Assembly: GCF_947077765.1 (NCBI RefSeq) | Contig: NZ_CAMTTF010000002.1 | Span: 434,001-498,000, forward strand | Length of the DNA: 64,000 bases | Origin: Salinibacter grassmerensis | GTDB taxonomy: Bacteria; Bacteroidota; Rhodothermia; Rhodothermales; Salinibacteraceae | Direction: 5' to 3' | Shown here: piece by piece, positions 8,341 to 18,100 of the stretch | How positions within the stretch are numbered: position 1 is the stretch's first letter | How the letters are laid out: every line of letters starts with the position of its first letter | Position numbers and translations under genes: made by a program | Notes under the pieces: model-generated | The model's input: the letters and a program-made list of their open reading frames with translations, nothing else | What the model was told of the DNA's origin: nothing | Database searches by the model: none

Positions 8341-8886
8341 ATGCGCTTCTTTTTCGGGCTTCTTTTGGCAATCGTCCTCGTGGGGTGCCAGCAAGGCAAT
8401 CAGGGCACCGGGCAGCAGGAGCTGCAGGGACGGATCGACTCCGTCCAGACAGCCAACCAGGACCTAAAGCGTCAGGTGCAGGCGCTCCGCGACTCGATGC
8501 GGGCGCGGGAGGAGGGCACCACGCTTCAACCGCCGATCTATTTTCCCTCGGGCAGCGCCTGGATTCCGGACCGTGGGCGCCAGCGGCTCGACGAACACGC
8601 CGCGACGATCAAGGACGAATTCCCGAACGCAGGCTTTCGTATACAGGGGTACACCGACCCCGTGCCCATCGGGCCCAGTCTGCAGGATACGTACCCGAGC
8701 AACTGGTACCTATCCGCTCAGCGGGCGGCGGCGGTGGCCCACTACCTCGATACAAACCACGACATCCGGACCGGAAGCCTTGAGATCGAGGCGTTCGGGC
8801 CGCGAACGGCGGTCGGGCCGGACGAAACGCCAGAGCGGCGCCGTGAAGACCGCCGGGTGGAGATTGTTGTAGAGGACGGCTCATAG
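8341..8886 (+). CDS. OmpA-family lipoprotein (peptidoglycan-binding)
   Basis: A 181-residue lipoprotein. The N terminus MRFFFGLLLAIVLVGC has a lipobox (LVGC), so Cys16 should be lipidated. Residues about 25-60 form a coiled coil (LQGRIDSVQTANQDLKRQVQ). The OmpA/MotB-like domain follows: IYFPSGSAWIPDRGRQRLDE (the usual F--GS--L start), FRIQGYTDPVP (the G-TD motif), NWYLSAQRAAAVAHYL (the N--LS--RA motif) and the terminal RRREDRRVEIVVE. The Asp and Arg that bind diaminopimelate in this fold are present. It probably tethers the outer membrane to the cell wall. The ATG at 8341 was chosen because it starts the signal peptide. Confidence 0.9.
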   Translation: MRFFFGLLLAIVLVGCQQGNQGTGQQELQGRIDSVQTANQDLKRQVQALRDSMRAREEGTTLQPPIYFPSGSAWIPDRGRQRLDEHAATIKDEFPNAGFRIQGYTDPVPIGPSLQDTYPSNWYLSAQRAAAVAHYLDTNHDIRTGSLEIEAFGPRTAVGPDETPERRREDRRVEIVVEDGS

Positions 8887-8921
8887 TTGAGCCTGAGGGT
8901 GCGGGGGCGTGCAACAAAAAT

Positions 8922-8950
8922 GGCAGACTCGGGTCCATCCCGAGCCTGCC
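8922..8950 (-). terminator. Rho-independent terminator of the HAD phosphatase gene
   Basis: A stem of 11 pairs with one A-C mismatch (arms 8922-8933 and 8939-8950) and a 5-base loop. On the minus strand it is followed by ATTTTTG. It lies 40 bases beyond the stop codon of the minus-strand gene and just after the convergent OmpA-like gene. Confidence 0.7.
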
Positions 8951-8990
8951 AAAACTGTGCGGGCCTGAGCCCCGCGAACGTGAACAGGTC

Positions 8991-9737
8991 CTACCGCGTC
9001 GATCGGGCGGGCGTGCGCTCCCCCAGGGTAGACAGCACGTCGGGCAGTGTATTGAGGTCGTCGATGACGACGTGTGCCCCGTGCTCCTCCAGCAGTGGCT
9101 TGTGCTCCTCGGTCTCTACGTACGGGGGGACGACCCCGATGCGCCACATGCCGGCTTCCTGCGCCGCGTCCATGTCGTCGACCGAGTCGCCGACGTACAC
9201 GGCCTCCTCCGGGTCCATGGGGCAGCCGGCAGCGGCCAGCATGGTGAGGGAGTGTTCAAGGGGAAAGGGATTGGGCTTTGCGCGGTCGCCCTGCTTCTCC
9301 TTGCCCACGAGAAGGGGAAAGTAGTCCGTCCAGCTCTGATGGTCGAGGGTCCACTGGGCCTCCTCCTCGGGCCGCCCGGTCACGATGCCCAGGATGTGGT
9401 CGTGGTTGAGCTGGTCGAGGGTCGAGTCGTCGATCAGCGGGGGCTCTTCCGTGATGAAGCCATCCCAGTCGTCCCCGCGATAGCGGTCCTGAAACTCGTC
9501 GATCACGCGGCTGATCGGCACCTCCATCGCCGTGTCGGTGACGATGGCGTGGGTCAGCTTCCAGTCGTCCTCGAAGCCGCCGTAGTTCTTGTACCGCTGG
9601 ATGGCATTCTCACCGATTTGGCGACCGGTGAAGTGCTCGACGGTCTCCTCGATCGCGCGCCGGTACGAGCGGGAGACGTCCACCAGGACGCCATCCATGT
9701 CGAAAAGCAACGCACTGAGGTCTACGTTCTCGGGCAT
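8991..9737 (-). CDS. HAD-superfamily phosphatase (subfamily IA)
   Basis: A 248-residue haloacid-dehalogenase-type hydrolase. Motif I is LLFDMDGVLVDVSRSY, with the nucleophilic Asp and the acid/base Asp two residues on. Motif II is HILGIVTGRPEEE, with the conserved Thr. Motif III is a Lys in VGKEKQGDRAKPNP, and motif IV is VYVGDSVDDMDAA, with two Asp for Mg2+. The long cap insert between motifs I and II (NYGGFEDDWKLTHAIV) resembles the group annotated as TIGR01548, of uncharacterised substrate. Phosphoglycolate phosphatase is a possible but unproven activity. The gene is monocistronic with its own terminator. Confidence 0.85.
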   Translation of the reverse strand: MPENVDLSALLFDMDGVLVDVSRSYRRAIEETVEHFTGRQIGENAIQRYKNYGGFEDDWKLTHAIVTDTAMEVPISRVIDEFQDRYRGDDWDGFITEEPPLIDDSTLDQLNHDHILGIVTGRPEEEAQWTLDHQSWTDYFPLLVGKEKQGDRAKPNPFPLEHSLTMLAAAGCPMDPEEAVYVGDSVDDMDAAQEAGMWRIGVVPPYVETEEHKPLLEEHGAHVVIDDLNTLPDVLSTLGERTPARSTR

Positions 9738-9928
9738 GGGGCGGAATTATGGGTGTGGATAAGCAATTGCGGACATTCTCCCTACACAGTGAGCTTGTCG
9801 TCCAGTTCCGGGATCTTTCCTCAGGGCGGGCAGCGGCGACGCAGAGACGGGCGGGGCGAGCATCGCACCCTGGAGGAGGCCCCCCGGCATGCTGCCTGTC
9901 GGAAAGAAACGGGACGGGGCCCGTCGTC

Positions 9929-12900
9929 CTACTCGCTGTTCTCGTTCAGAAGGGCCTCCACGGAGCGGCGCAGTTGAGGGTCTTCGCCCTCCGCCTTAAT
10001 GCCCGGTGGGTTCTCGACCCGAATGTCCGGCCGGGCGGGGCCGTGCTCCATGTTCTTGTCGGTCTGATGGACGTACCACCCCCGGAAGGGCATGCGCACG
10101 TAGGAGCCGTCGAGCAGGCCCGCACCGCCGGTCGAGATGACGGCCCCGAAGGTGGGCTGGCCCACGAGCGTTCCGTGGTCGAGGTTCTTGAAGGCGTGGG
10201 AGAAGATCTCGGCGTTGGAGTAGCTGTTTTCGTTGGCGAGGGCGGCCACCGGTTTCGTCCAGGCCGCGTAGGGGAGCCGCTCGCCGAACGGATAGTGCCC
10301 GCGGAACTGCTCGTGGTTCTGATCGAGGTCGTCCGTGGCCCCGCGGGGCACGGTGTAAGCGTGCCGTCGCACGTTGAGTACCGTCATGAGGTAGTCGGTC
10401 GTCCAGCCGCCGCCGTTGTAGCGCACGTCGATGATGAGGCCCTCCTTGTCGTGGCCGCTGGCGTACAGCTCCCGCTCGAAGTGCTCGAAGCTCTCCCAGT
10501 TCATCCCCTCGACATGCACGTAACCGAGCCGCCCGTCGGAATACTCTTCGACGAGCTCTTTACGGTCCTCCACCCACTCGCGGTAGAGCGCGTCGTCGAG
10601 GCTTTCGGTGGGACGGATCCGCACTGTGCGCTCCTCTCCGTCGGGGCCCGCGACGCCCAGAAGGACTTTCTCTTCAACGGTCCCTTCCAGTAACCGGTAG
10701 AAGTTGTCGGCCTCCGCCACAGACCGGCCGTCCACGGTGGTGATGACGTCGCCCTCCCGGAGCGTGCTGACCTCCCGGTCGGCAGGGGAACGGGGCACCA
10801 CCCGCTGCACCTCTACGCCGGTCTCGACCGGATCAAGCTCCACCCCGAGCCGGCCGGTGCGCTCGTCCTGCGTCTCGGCCCGGTTGCCGGCGTAGTACCC
10901 CATGTGGCTGGCGTTGAGCTCGCCGAGCATGCGGTTCACGACGGCCTGAAAGTCTTGGGCGGTCGAGGCCTCCAGGGCCCGCGGACGGTATTCCTCAAGC
11001 AGTGCGTCCCAGTCGTCGCCGTGGAAGTCGGGGTCGTAGAAGCCCTGGCTCAGGGCCCGGCCGACCTCGTCGAAGATCTGGGTCCGTTCCGCCTCGTGGT
11101 CCACCGTCATGGAGGCGGTGAAGGAGAGACGCTCCAGCTCGTTTTGCGCAACGGGCACACGCGCCAGCTGGCCGCCGGAGTGGGTGAAGAGAATCTGGGA
11201 GTCGTCCGGCGAGAGGCGAACGGCAGAGGGACCGACGTCGCGCTCCGTGACGCGCGTCCGCTCGGAGCCGTCCCACTGGATGCTGTACAGGTCGACCTCG
11301 GAATCGTAGTCGGCGGGGCCGGCGTCCTGTCCGCCCACGAAGTAAAAGGTGTCGCCGTCCTCGGCGATGACCGGGTCGGCCTCGCCGCCGGGCAGGGCCG
11401 TGACGCGCTCGAGGCGGTCGTGAATGTTTGCGAGGTCGATGTTCACCTCGGGCGACGCGTCGTCCTCGGAGTCTTCCGCGTCGGACTCGTCCTCGTCCTC
11501 AATTGCCTCCCAGTCGCGCTTCGTCTTTTCCCAGTCCTCCTCCTGGAGCCACACGAACCAGACGTCCGCGTCGTTGCCGCTGCGGTCGGAGACGAAGCCC
11601 AGCTTCGAGCCGTCGGGGCTCCACACCGGCTCGCCGTCGCTCTTGGGGTGCTGGCTCACGTTGACCGGCCCGGTCGAGCCGTCGGCGGCGTGGACGTAGA
11701 CGTCGGAGTTAAAGTTGAGATTGTTCTGGCTGTAGGCAAGCCAGTCGCCGTCGGGGCTCCAGGCCACGTCCGTGGGGGCGTTCCAGCCCTCTGCGAGCAC
11801 GGTCTCGTCCTCGATCGTGCCGTCCGCGACGGCGGCCGTCAGAAGCTGGCCGGCCCCGTAGGGCGTCATGGCGCCTCGGCGAAGGGCTACGTGTGAGCGA
11901 TCGGGGTCCATCGCCAGCACACGCTCATCCTCCGGCGTGTCCGTGAGCTGGGTGACGCGGTGCCGCAGGGCGTCGTACAGGTCGCCCGGGTGTTCAGGGT
12001 CGGCGGACTCGAGCGTGTACAGGTCGTACTGGTTCCCCCCACGGTCCGAAGAAAAGACGAGGGTTGAGTCGCTCATCCAGGCCACCTCGCGATCGCGATG
12101 GGCATGGTCGGTGAGCCGCGTGGTGCGCGGCTCGCCCGGTTCGTTCTGCATGAGGAAGATCTCCCCACGGAGCACGAGAGCCACCTGCTCGCCGTCGGGC
12201 GAGACGGCGTAGTCGCGGAGGCCGTCGGTCATCTGCATTTTTTCGGTGGGGTCGAACCGGTAGTCGGCCGGAACGGTGACGTCGAGCGGGCGCGGCTCGC
12301 CGCCGTTCTCAATCAGGTAGACGTCGGTCTCCCGCTGGACGGCCACGACCGACCCATCCCGGCTCGCGCTGAGGCTCCGCACATCGTGATTGTCGAACGT
12401 GGTGACGGCCTCGGGCGCCCCGTCGGCCGCCCCCTGGTCGGTGAGAGCGAGTCGGTGGACATTGTAGGTGCCGCTTTGCTCACTCACGTAGAGCAGCGTG
12501 CGCGGGCCGGTCCAGACCGGCGTGTGGTCGTTGCCCGCGTAGGTGGTCACCTGCGTGTACGTGTCGGCCTCCGTGTCGTAGACCCAGACGTTGCGGTCGG
12601 CGGGGCCCTCGTAGCCCTTCTTGGTGACGTCGTTGTACCCGCGTTCGAAGGCAATGAAGCGGCCGTCGGGCGACATGCGGGGGGCGCTGCCCACGGCGTC
12701 GAGTCGTCGGTCGGGTGTGCCGCCGTCCCCGTTCACCGCGTAGATCTCGTCCGACCACTCGGCTTGTGCGTAGGTGCGACTCGTGGTGAAGAGGAGCTGC
12801 CCGTCCGGCGTCCAGCCCCCGATGGCGTCGCCCGTGGAGTGGTGGGTAAGGCGCGTCGGCGTGCTGCCGGCGGCGTCCATCACGTAAAGGTCGTCGTTGC

Positions 12901-13171
12901 CGAAGCGGTCGCTCGTGAAGGCGATGCGGTCGCCGTCTGGGCCCCACCGGGGCGCGCCCTCGTAGGCCTCGTGGATCGTGAGGCGCTCGGGCGCACCGCC
13001 GTCGACGGGGACGGTCCAGAGGTCGCCCTGGTAGGAAAAGGCGATCCGGTCGCCGTCCGGGTGGACCGCGGGGTGGCGCACGAACGGATCAGCATCCTGG
13101 GCCGAGGCCGGGACGGCGACGAGGAAAAGCGTGAGGAGCGAGAGTCCTAGTGTGCGCAGGGCGGTTCGCAT
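9929..13171 (-). CDS. Tricorn-type S41 protease with beta-propeller
   Basis: A 1080-residue exported protease. Residues 1-24 are a signal peptide ending in ASAQ. Up to about residue 620 there are repeated PD40/WD40-like blades (for example WSPDGDWLAYSQNN, WSPDGSKLGFVSD), forming the propeller that gates peptides. Around residue 685 the Tricorn C1 domain begins (QIFDEVGRALSQGFYDPDF), then a PDZ domain (LREGDVITTVDGRSV) and the S41 core. The core shows IIDVRYNGGGWTTDYLM and the nucleophile region NENSYSNAEIFSHAF, with Glu in KNMEHGPARPDI. It probably trims peptides in the periplasm. A very acidic insert (EDEDESDAEDSEDD) sits between propeller blades. Confidence 0.9.
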   Translation of the reverse strand: MRTALRTLGLSLLTLFLVAVPASAQDADPFVRHPAVHPDGDRIAFSYQGDLWTVPVDGGAPERLTIHEAYEGAPRWGPDGDRIAFTSDRFGNDDLYVMDAAGSTPTRLTHHSTGDAIGGWTPDGQLLFTTSRTYAQAEWSDEIYAVNGDGGTPDRRLDAVGSAPRMSPDGRFIAFERGYNDVTKKGYEGPADRNVWVYDTEADTYTQVTTYAGNDHTPVWTGPRTLLYVSEQSGTYNVHRLALTDQGAADGAPEAVTTFDNHDVRSLSASRDGSVVAVQRETDVYLIENGGEPRPLDVTVPADYRFDPTEKMQMTDGLRDYAVSPDGEQVALVLRGEIFLMQNEPGEPRTTRLTDHAHRDREVAWMSDSTLVFSSDRGGNQYDLYTLESADPEHPGDLYDALRHRVTQLTDTPEDERVLAMDPDRSHVALRRGAMTPYGAGQLLTAAVADGTIEDETVLAEGWNAPTDVAWSPDGDWLAYSQNNLNFNSDVYVHAADGSTGPVNVSQHPKSDGEPVWSPDGSKLGFVSDRSGNDADVWFVWLQEEDWEKTKRDWEAIEDEDESDAEDSEDDASPEVNIDLANIHDRLERVTALPGGEADPVIAEDGDTFYFVGGQDAGPADYDSEVDLYSIQWDGSERTRVTERDVGPSAVRLSPDDSQILFTHSGGQLARVPVAQNELERLSFTASMTVDHEAERTQIFDEVGRALSQGFYDPDFHGDDWDALLEEYRPRALEASTAQDFQAVVNRMLGELNASHMGYYAGNRAETQDERTGRLGVELDPVETGVEVQRVVPRSPADREVSTLREGDVITTVDGRSVAEADNFYRLLEGTVEEKVLLGVAGPDGEERTVRIRPTESLDDALYREWVEDRKELVEEYSDGRLGYVHVEGMNWESFEHFERELYASGHDKEGLIIDVRYNGGGWTTDYLMTVLNVRRHAYTVPRGATDDLDQNHEQFRGHYPFGERLPYAAWTKPVAALANENSYSNAEIFSHAFKNLDHGTLVGQPTFGAVISTGGAGLLDGSYVRMPFRGWYVHQTDKNMEHGPARPDIRVENPPGIKAEGEDPQLRRSVEALLNENSE

Positions 13172-13260
13172 GGTGGCGCAGGGGGGGCTACTGGAAATGC
13201 GAAGACGTGCAGAGGTGAGAGGACCACGTTCGGCAAAAAAGAGAAGGCCGAACAGAATTC

Positions 13261-14679
13261 CTAATTCATCATCTCCAAGAACTCCTCGTTGTCCTCCGTA
13301 TCCCTCATCTTATCGAGGAGAAACTCCATGGCCTCAATCGGCTCCATATCGGCCAGAATTTTGCGCATCACCCACACGCGCTTCAGCATCGGCTTGGGCA
13401 GAAGCTCCTCTTCCCGACGAGTGCCGGACAAGATGAGGTCGATGGCCGGATAGAGGCGCCGGTCGGCCATCTCGCGGTCCAGGACGAGCTCCATGTTGCC
13501 GGTGCCCTTGAACTCCTCGAAGATGACCTGATCCATGCGGCTGCCCGTGTCGATGAGGGCGGTGCCGATGATGGTGAGGGACCCACTCTCCTCAACGTTG
13601 CGGGCCGCCCCGAAGAATCGCTTCGGGCCGCGCAGCGCCCCGGCCTCGATGCCGCCGGACAGCGTGCGCCCCTTTTCCGGCGTCACGGCGTTGTGGGCCC
13701 GGGCCAGGCGGGTGATCGAGTCGAGCAGCACGCACACGTCCTCCCCCGATTCCACGAGGCGCCGAACCTTCAGAAGCACCGTGTCCGCCACCTCCACGTG
13801 GCGCTCCGGCTCCTTGTCGAAGGTAGAGGCAACGACCTCCCCCTCCACGGTCCGGTCCATATCGGTGACCTCCTCCGGACGCTCGTCAATGAGAAGGGTC
13901 AGAAGGTGGGTGTCGGGGTGGTTGGTCGCGATGCCGTGGGCAATCTTCTGCAACAGCACTGTCTTGCCCGCCTTCGGGGGCGAGACGATGAGGCCACGCT
14001 GCCCCTTCCCGATGGGGGCGAACAGGTCGAGAATGCGTGGGCCGTAGCTGTCCGACTCCGCTTCGAGCGTAAAGCGCTCGTCGGGGAAGATTGGGGTTAA
14101 GAACTCGAAGTCGGACCGTTCGTCGAGTTCGCTTGGGTCGCAGCCGTTGATCGACGCGACCTGGATGAGGGCGAAGAACTTTTCGCCTTCTTTCGGGGGA
14201 CGCACGCGCCCCTTGACGGTGTCCCCTTCTTGCAGGCCAAAGCGCTTGATCTGGGATGGCGAGACGTAAATGTCGTCGGGGCTCGACTGGTAGCTGTACT
14301 CGTCGGAGCGGAGGAACCCGTAGCCGTCCGGGAGAACTTCGAGCACCCCAGCCTTCTCGATCATGCCCCGAAGCTCCGTCTGGTTGGGGTCGTACCGGCG
14401 CATGTAGTCCGGCTTTCCGGAGCTCCGACTCCCATATTCTTCAGAGGACGTGCGGTCGGCGTCTTCGGCGCCATTGTCCGGCGTGGAGGCCGCCTCCGTC
14501 TCGTTGAGGTCAGGCTCCTCTCCTGACGCGGCCCCTTCGGCCTGCGCCTCCAGGATGCGGTAGATAAGGTCCTGTTTTCGCAGGTCGGTGTAGCCGGTGA
14601 GGTCCAACTCCCGCGCGATCTCGCGGAGTTCATCGAGCTTCTTGTCCTGCAAGGTGGAGATCTTCATTGAGTTACTCAC
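13261..14679 (-). CDS. rho: Transcription termination factor Rho
   Basis: A 472-residue hexameric RNA helicase. The N terminus ([22 protein letters not shown]) is the Rho N domain. An acidic linker of about 50 residues rich in Glu, Asp and Ser follows. The cold-shock RNA-binding domain is at about 110-175 ([19 protein letters not shown]). The ATPase core has the Walker A region [15 protein letters not shown], Walker [17 protein letters not shown], and the secondary-site loop near [24 protein letters not shown]. coli Rho has about 419 residues, so the linker explains the extra length. A second in-frame ATG lies four codons in. The 570-base leader upstream is long; Rho genes are often autoregulated there. 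Confidence 0.95.
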   Translation of the reverse strand: MSNSMKISTLQDKKLDELREIARELDLTGYTDLRKQDLIYRILEAQAEGAASGEEPDLNETEAASTPDNGAEDADRTSSEEYGSRSSGKPDYMRRYDPNQTELRGMIEKAGVLEVLPDGYGFLRSDEYSYQSSPDDIYVSPSQIKRFGLQEGDTVKGRVRPPKEGEKFFALIQVASINGCDPSELDERSDFEFLTPIFPDERFTLEAESDSYGPRILDLFAPIGKGQRGLIVSPPKAGKTVLLQKIAHGIATNHPDTHLLTLLIDERPEEVTDMDRTVEGEVVASTFDKEPERHVEVADTVLLKVRRLVESGEDVCVLLDSITRLARAHNAVTPEKGRTLSGGIEAGALRGPKRFFGAARNVEESGSLTIIGTALIDTGSRMDQVIFEEFKGTGNMELVLDREMADRRLYPAIDLILSGTRREEELLPKPMLKRVWVMRKILADMEPIEAMEFLLDKMRDTEDNEEFLEMMN

Positions 14680-15250
14680 GGGTCAAAAGGGCCGCTCGGG
14701 CCCGATGGGTTATCGAAGGGACCGAGGTGAAAACGACCTGCCGGAGAGAAAGACGGAGCGACAAGTTGGTCGCTCGGGGTGCCGGCAATGGCAAGGGCCG
14801 TCGTAGGGGAGAGGCATGGTGGCGGGAACACTAGATCGGTCGGGCCCGGTGTAGAACAGACAATCCGGGCCATCAACGCTCGGACGAAGAGTGGGAACCC
14901 CGTCCGTTGAAAACGATGCGACCGAGGCCTCGATAGGTAGAAGGCTCTTGCCCGAGGCGTCGTGTGTGGCGAATCGGACTCGCTGCTACGGGCTGATCTC
15001 CCAGTTGATTCACGGGAGTGTAGGGTTCGGAATGGGGGAATGTAGAATGGTTCACGGGTCGTTCTGGGCAGGGAAGACTGTTGTCTAGCTCTCGAGGGCC
15101 ACCCAGAACGTAGCGCTGATCGGCACAATTCTCCCATGTTCAGTTATCTTTAAGAGGAATCAGTCCGTCGCGTTACAACGGGGACTCTAGTGTGTCTTAT
15201 ATATTCCAACCCCGTTACGCGTCTCATTTGGCCATTTTGCTCTGCTGTTG
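14680..15250. other. Divergent rho-recJ intergenic region, no gene seen
   Basis: About 570 bases between divergent genes. No open frame here has a recognisable product. The part nearest recJ (15140-15240) is AT-richer, with TTATATATT at about 15196-15204 as a possible -7-type element, but no convincing upstream box was found. The rest would be the rho leader, a plausible site for rho autoregulation. Confidence 0.45.
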
Positions 15251-16999
15251 ATGACCCACCGATGGATCCCGCGCTCCCTCGACGAGCCCGACGTAGTGCC
15301 TCGTCTGCAGCGCGACCTCAACGATTTGCCCGAGTCGCTCGCTCGTGCCCTCGCCCTGCGCGGGGTGAAAACCCTCGAGGAGGCGAAGCACTTCTTTCGG
15401 GCCGACCGGTCGGCCCTGCACGACCCGTTCGAGATGGCGGGGATGGACGCGGCGGCGGCCCGCCTGTCCGATGCCATCGACAACGAGGGGACTGTGCTGG
15501 TGTATGGCGACTACGACGTGGACGGGACGACAGGCACGGCGCTCTTTACGGACTTTCTGCGCGACCGGGGCGTGGACGTGTCCTTCTTCATCCCGGACCG
15601 CTACGAAGATGGGTACGGGCTCTGCCGGCGGGGCCTCGACGCGGCGGCCGAGCGCGGGGCCTCACTGGTCGTGGCCCTCGACTGTGGCATCACTGCCCAC
15701 GAGGAAGCGGCCTACGCCCAAGAGTTGGGGCTCGACCTCGTCATTGCGGACCACCACACGCCAAAGGAGACGCTGCCTGAGGCGCTGGCCGTGCTCGATC
15801 CGAAGCGGCCGGACGACGACTATCCGTTCGACGAGTTGCCCGGGTGTGGGCTGGCCTTCAAACTCGTCCAGGCGGTCCTCGCGTACCGCGACGAGTCCCC
15901 CGACGCGGCCTACGAGTACCTCGACCTTCTGGCCCTTTCCACGGCGAGCGACATCGTTCCGCTCTACGGCGAAAACCGGGTCCTCATGGCCGAGGGGCTG
16001 GAGGCCCTACAACAGAGCACGCGTCCGGGCGTCCGGGCCCTGGCGGAAGCCGCTGACCTCGACCTGCAGACCGTCACCTCTACCGGCAACATCGTCTTTA
16101 CCCTCGGCCCCCGCATCAACGCCGCGGGACGCATGGAGCACGCCTCCTCGGCGGTCGATCTGCTCCTCGCTCAGAGCCACGAGGAGGCCGAGCCCCACGC
16201 CGCCGAGCTGGAGCAGTTGAACCGTGAGCGCCGCCGCGTCGACGACACCATCGAAGAGGAGGCCATCGAACGGGCGGAGCGCCAGATCACGGCCCGCAGT
16301 CCGCACGCGCTGGTGCTGTACGACCCCGACTGGCACCTCGGCGTGATCGGCATCGTGGCCAGCAGCATCGTTGAGCGCTTTCACAAGCCGACCATCCTGC
16401 TCACCCACAACGGAGAGGCGGTCAAGGGCTCGGCCCGCTCCATCGAGGGCATCAACATCTACGAGGCCCTCGCAGACTGCGAGGACGTACTTACGCAGTT
16501 TGGCGGACACGACCACGCGGCGGGCATGTCGCTGGAGGCCGACGACATCGATGCCTTCCGCGATCGCCTCGACGCCGCCGTGGGCGAGCGGGTGACGCCG
16601 GAGCTTCTTACCCCGTCGATCAAGGTGGACGCGCCGGTCGACCTCGATACGATCGGATCGGTCGCGGATCGCTTCTGGGCGGTGCTCAAGCAGTTCGGCC
16701 CGTTTGGCCCCGCCAACCCGACGCCCGTCTTCCACGCTGAGGACCTGGACGTGGTCTCCGCCCGCACGGTCGGGAGTAACGACTCACACCTCAAGTTTGA
16801 GGTCCGGCAGCGGGGCGCCTCGGCCGGCGGGACGTACGACGCAATCGGGTTTGGGATGGGCGAGAAGCTGTCGGTGCTCCGGGAGAGCCAGAACACCGGA
16901 ACGCCGGTGGAGCTGCTCTTCTCCCTGGAGGAGAACACCTGGAACGGGCGTACGACCCTGCAACTGAAGGCGCGAGACGTGCGCCTGGACGAGGAGTAA
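15251..16999 (+). CDS. recJ: Single-stranded-DNA-specific exonuclease RecJ
   Basis: A 582-residue 5'-3' exonuclease of the DHH superfamily acting in recombination and mismatch repair. The motifs are in order: VLVYGDYDVDGTTGTAL (motif I), VALDCGIT (motif II), VIADHHTP (motif III, DHH), the LPGCGLAFKLVQA segment, then the DHHA1 domain with GGHDHAAGMSLE around residue 420. A C-terminal OB-like domain (residues 460-582, FHAEDLDVVSART) follows. The length is close to E. coli RecJ (577). An ATG at 15251 directly follows an in-frame TTG at 15248; ATG is preferred. Convergent with the YheT gene. Confidence 0.95.
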   Translation: MTHRWIPRSLDEPDVVPRLQRDLNDLPESLARALALRGVKTLEEAKHFFRADRSALHDPFEMAGMDAAAARLSDAIDNEGTVLVYGDYDVDGTTGTALFTDFLRDRGVDVSFFIPDRYEDGYGLCRRGLDAAAERGASLVVALDCGITAHEEAAYAQELGLDLVIADHHTPKETLPEALAVLDPKRPDDDYPFDELPGCGLAFKLVQAVLAYRDESPDAAYEYLDLLALSTASDIVPLYGENRVLMAEGLEALQQSTRPGVRALAEAADLDLQTVTSTGNIVFTLGPRINAAGRMEHASSAVDLLLAQSHEEAEPHAAELEQLNRERRRVDDTIEEEAIERAERQITARSPHALVLYDPDWHLGVIGIVASSIVERFHKPTILLTHNGEAVKGSARSIEGINIYEALADCEDVLTQFGGHDHAAGMSLEADDIDAFRDRLDAAVGERVTPELLTPSIKVDAPVDLDTIGSVADRFWAVLKQFGPFGPANPTPVFHAEDLDVVSARTVGSNDSHLKFEVRQRGASAGGTYDAIGFGMGEKLSVLRESQNTGTPVELLFSLEENTWNGRTTLQLKARDVRLDEE

Positions 17000-17050
17000 G
17001 CGGGGGGCCGGAGCGCGGGCGAAGAGGGACCGCGGGGGGATCGTCCACAA

Positions 17051-18019
17051 TCATGACGGGGACAGGAACGACGCGGCGCGGCGCTCGGACCAGTATTCGC
17101 CGGAGTCGTTGAAGGAGACGAAGCCGACGTGGCCTCCACTTCGCGGGACCTCCAGAACCAGTTGGTCATGGGGCCGGGCGATGGAGTGCGGATAGCACGA
17201 GGGCGGCAGGAACGGATCGTTGGCGGCGTTGAGAAGGAGCGTCGGCACGGCAAGTGCGGAGAGCGACGGCTTGCTGCTGGCGCGCCGGTAGTAGTCGGCG
17301 GCCCCGTCGAAGCCGTGGAGGGGGGCAGTGTAGGCGTCGTCAAATTCCCGGAGAGAGCGGATGTTACCGAGCGGGGCGGCGGATACGCGGGCTGGATGCT
17401 GCTCGGCCTTCACGCGCATCTTGTGCCGGAGCGACCGGAGGAAGTACTGAACGTAGTGCCAGTTCGACCATCGGTCGATCCGGTCGGCGGAGGCGTCGAG
17501 GTCAACGGGGGTGGAGAGGGCGACGGCGCCCCGAATGCGGTCGTCGACCTGCGAGCCGCGCTCACCGAGGTATTTGAGCGTGAGGTTGCCGCCGAGACTG
17601 AAGCCGATCAGGGCCACGGACGTATACCCCTGATCGAGCACATGGTCGACGACGAGGGCGAGGTCGTCGGTCTTACCGCTGTGGTAGGTGGCCACCTGTC
17701 GGTTCGGCGTGCCGCTGCAGCCGCGCAGGTTGAGGGCACAGGCGTCCCACCCACGCCGGACGAAGGCCTGGGCCATGCCCCGCATGTATCCGCGTCCGGC
17801 ACTTCCCTCCAGTCCATGCGTCAGGACGACGGCACGATCCGAGGGAGACGCGCCGGCCCGGGCCCAGTCGAGGTCGAGAAAGTCGTCGTCCGGGGTGTCG
17901 AGGCGCTCGCGGCGGTCGTATTCGAGGTCGACGCGCCGCACCAACGACGCATACAGGGTTTGTCGGTGCCCGCCGTCGAGCCACGGCGGAGGAGCGTACG
18001 TCGAGTCGGCGATTGGCAC
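17051..18019 (-). CDS. YheT-family alpha/beta hydrolase
   Basis: A 322-residue hydrolase of the YheT/COG0429 family. The N-terminal PPPWLDGGHRQTLYASLVRR is the family's typical opening (W--G--QT). The oxyanion region is AVVLTHGLEGSAGRGYM, the NLRGCSGTPNR element is conserved, and the nucleophile elbow is IGFSLGGNLTLKYLGE with Ser in G-S-L-G-G. An Asp follows in NAANDPFLPP, and the catalytic His lies in RSGGHVGFVSF. Family members are reported as carboxylesterases of unknown natural substrate. The next minus-strand gene (pgeF) lies 81 bases upstream and may be co-transcribed. Confidence 0.88.
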   Translation of the reverse strand: MPIADSTYAPPPWLDGGHRQTLYASLVRRVDLEYDRRERLDTPDDDFLDLDWARAGASPSDRAVVLTHGLEGSAGRGYMRGMAQAFVRRGWDACALNLRGCSGTPNRQVATYHSGKTDDLALVVDHVLDQGYTSVALIGFSLGGNLTLKYLGERGSQVDDRIRGAVALSTPVDLDASADRIDRWSNWHYVQYFLRSLRHKMRVKAEQHPARVSAAPLGNIRSLREFDDAYTAPLHGFDGAADYYRRASSKPSLSALAVPTLLLNAANDPFLPPSCYPHSIARPHDQLVLEVPRSGGHVGFVSFNDSGEYWSERRAASFLSPS

Positions 18020-18100
18020 AGGACGAGGAACGGTCCGGTGGAACGAAAGAAGGGACTGCGAAACGTCAGCACCGCGCTGGGACGCCGGGGTGGGGAGGCG

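Noticed and set aside
13228-13254. 7-bp inverted repeat after rho
   Set aside because: The T-rich run is in the loop, not after the stem, so it does not fit an intrinsic terminator.
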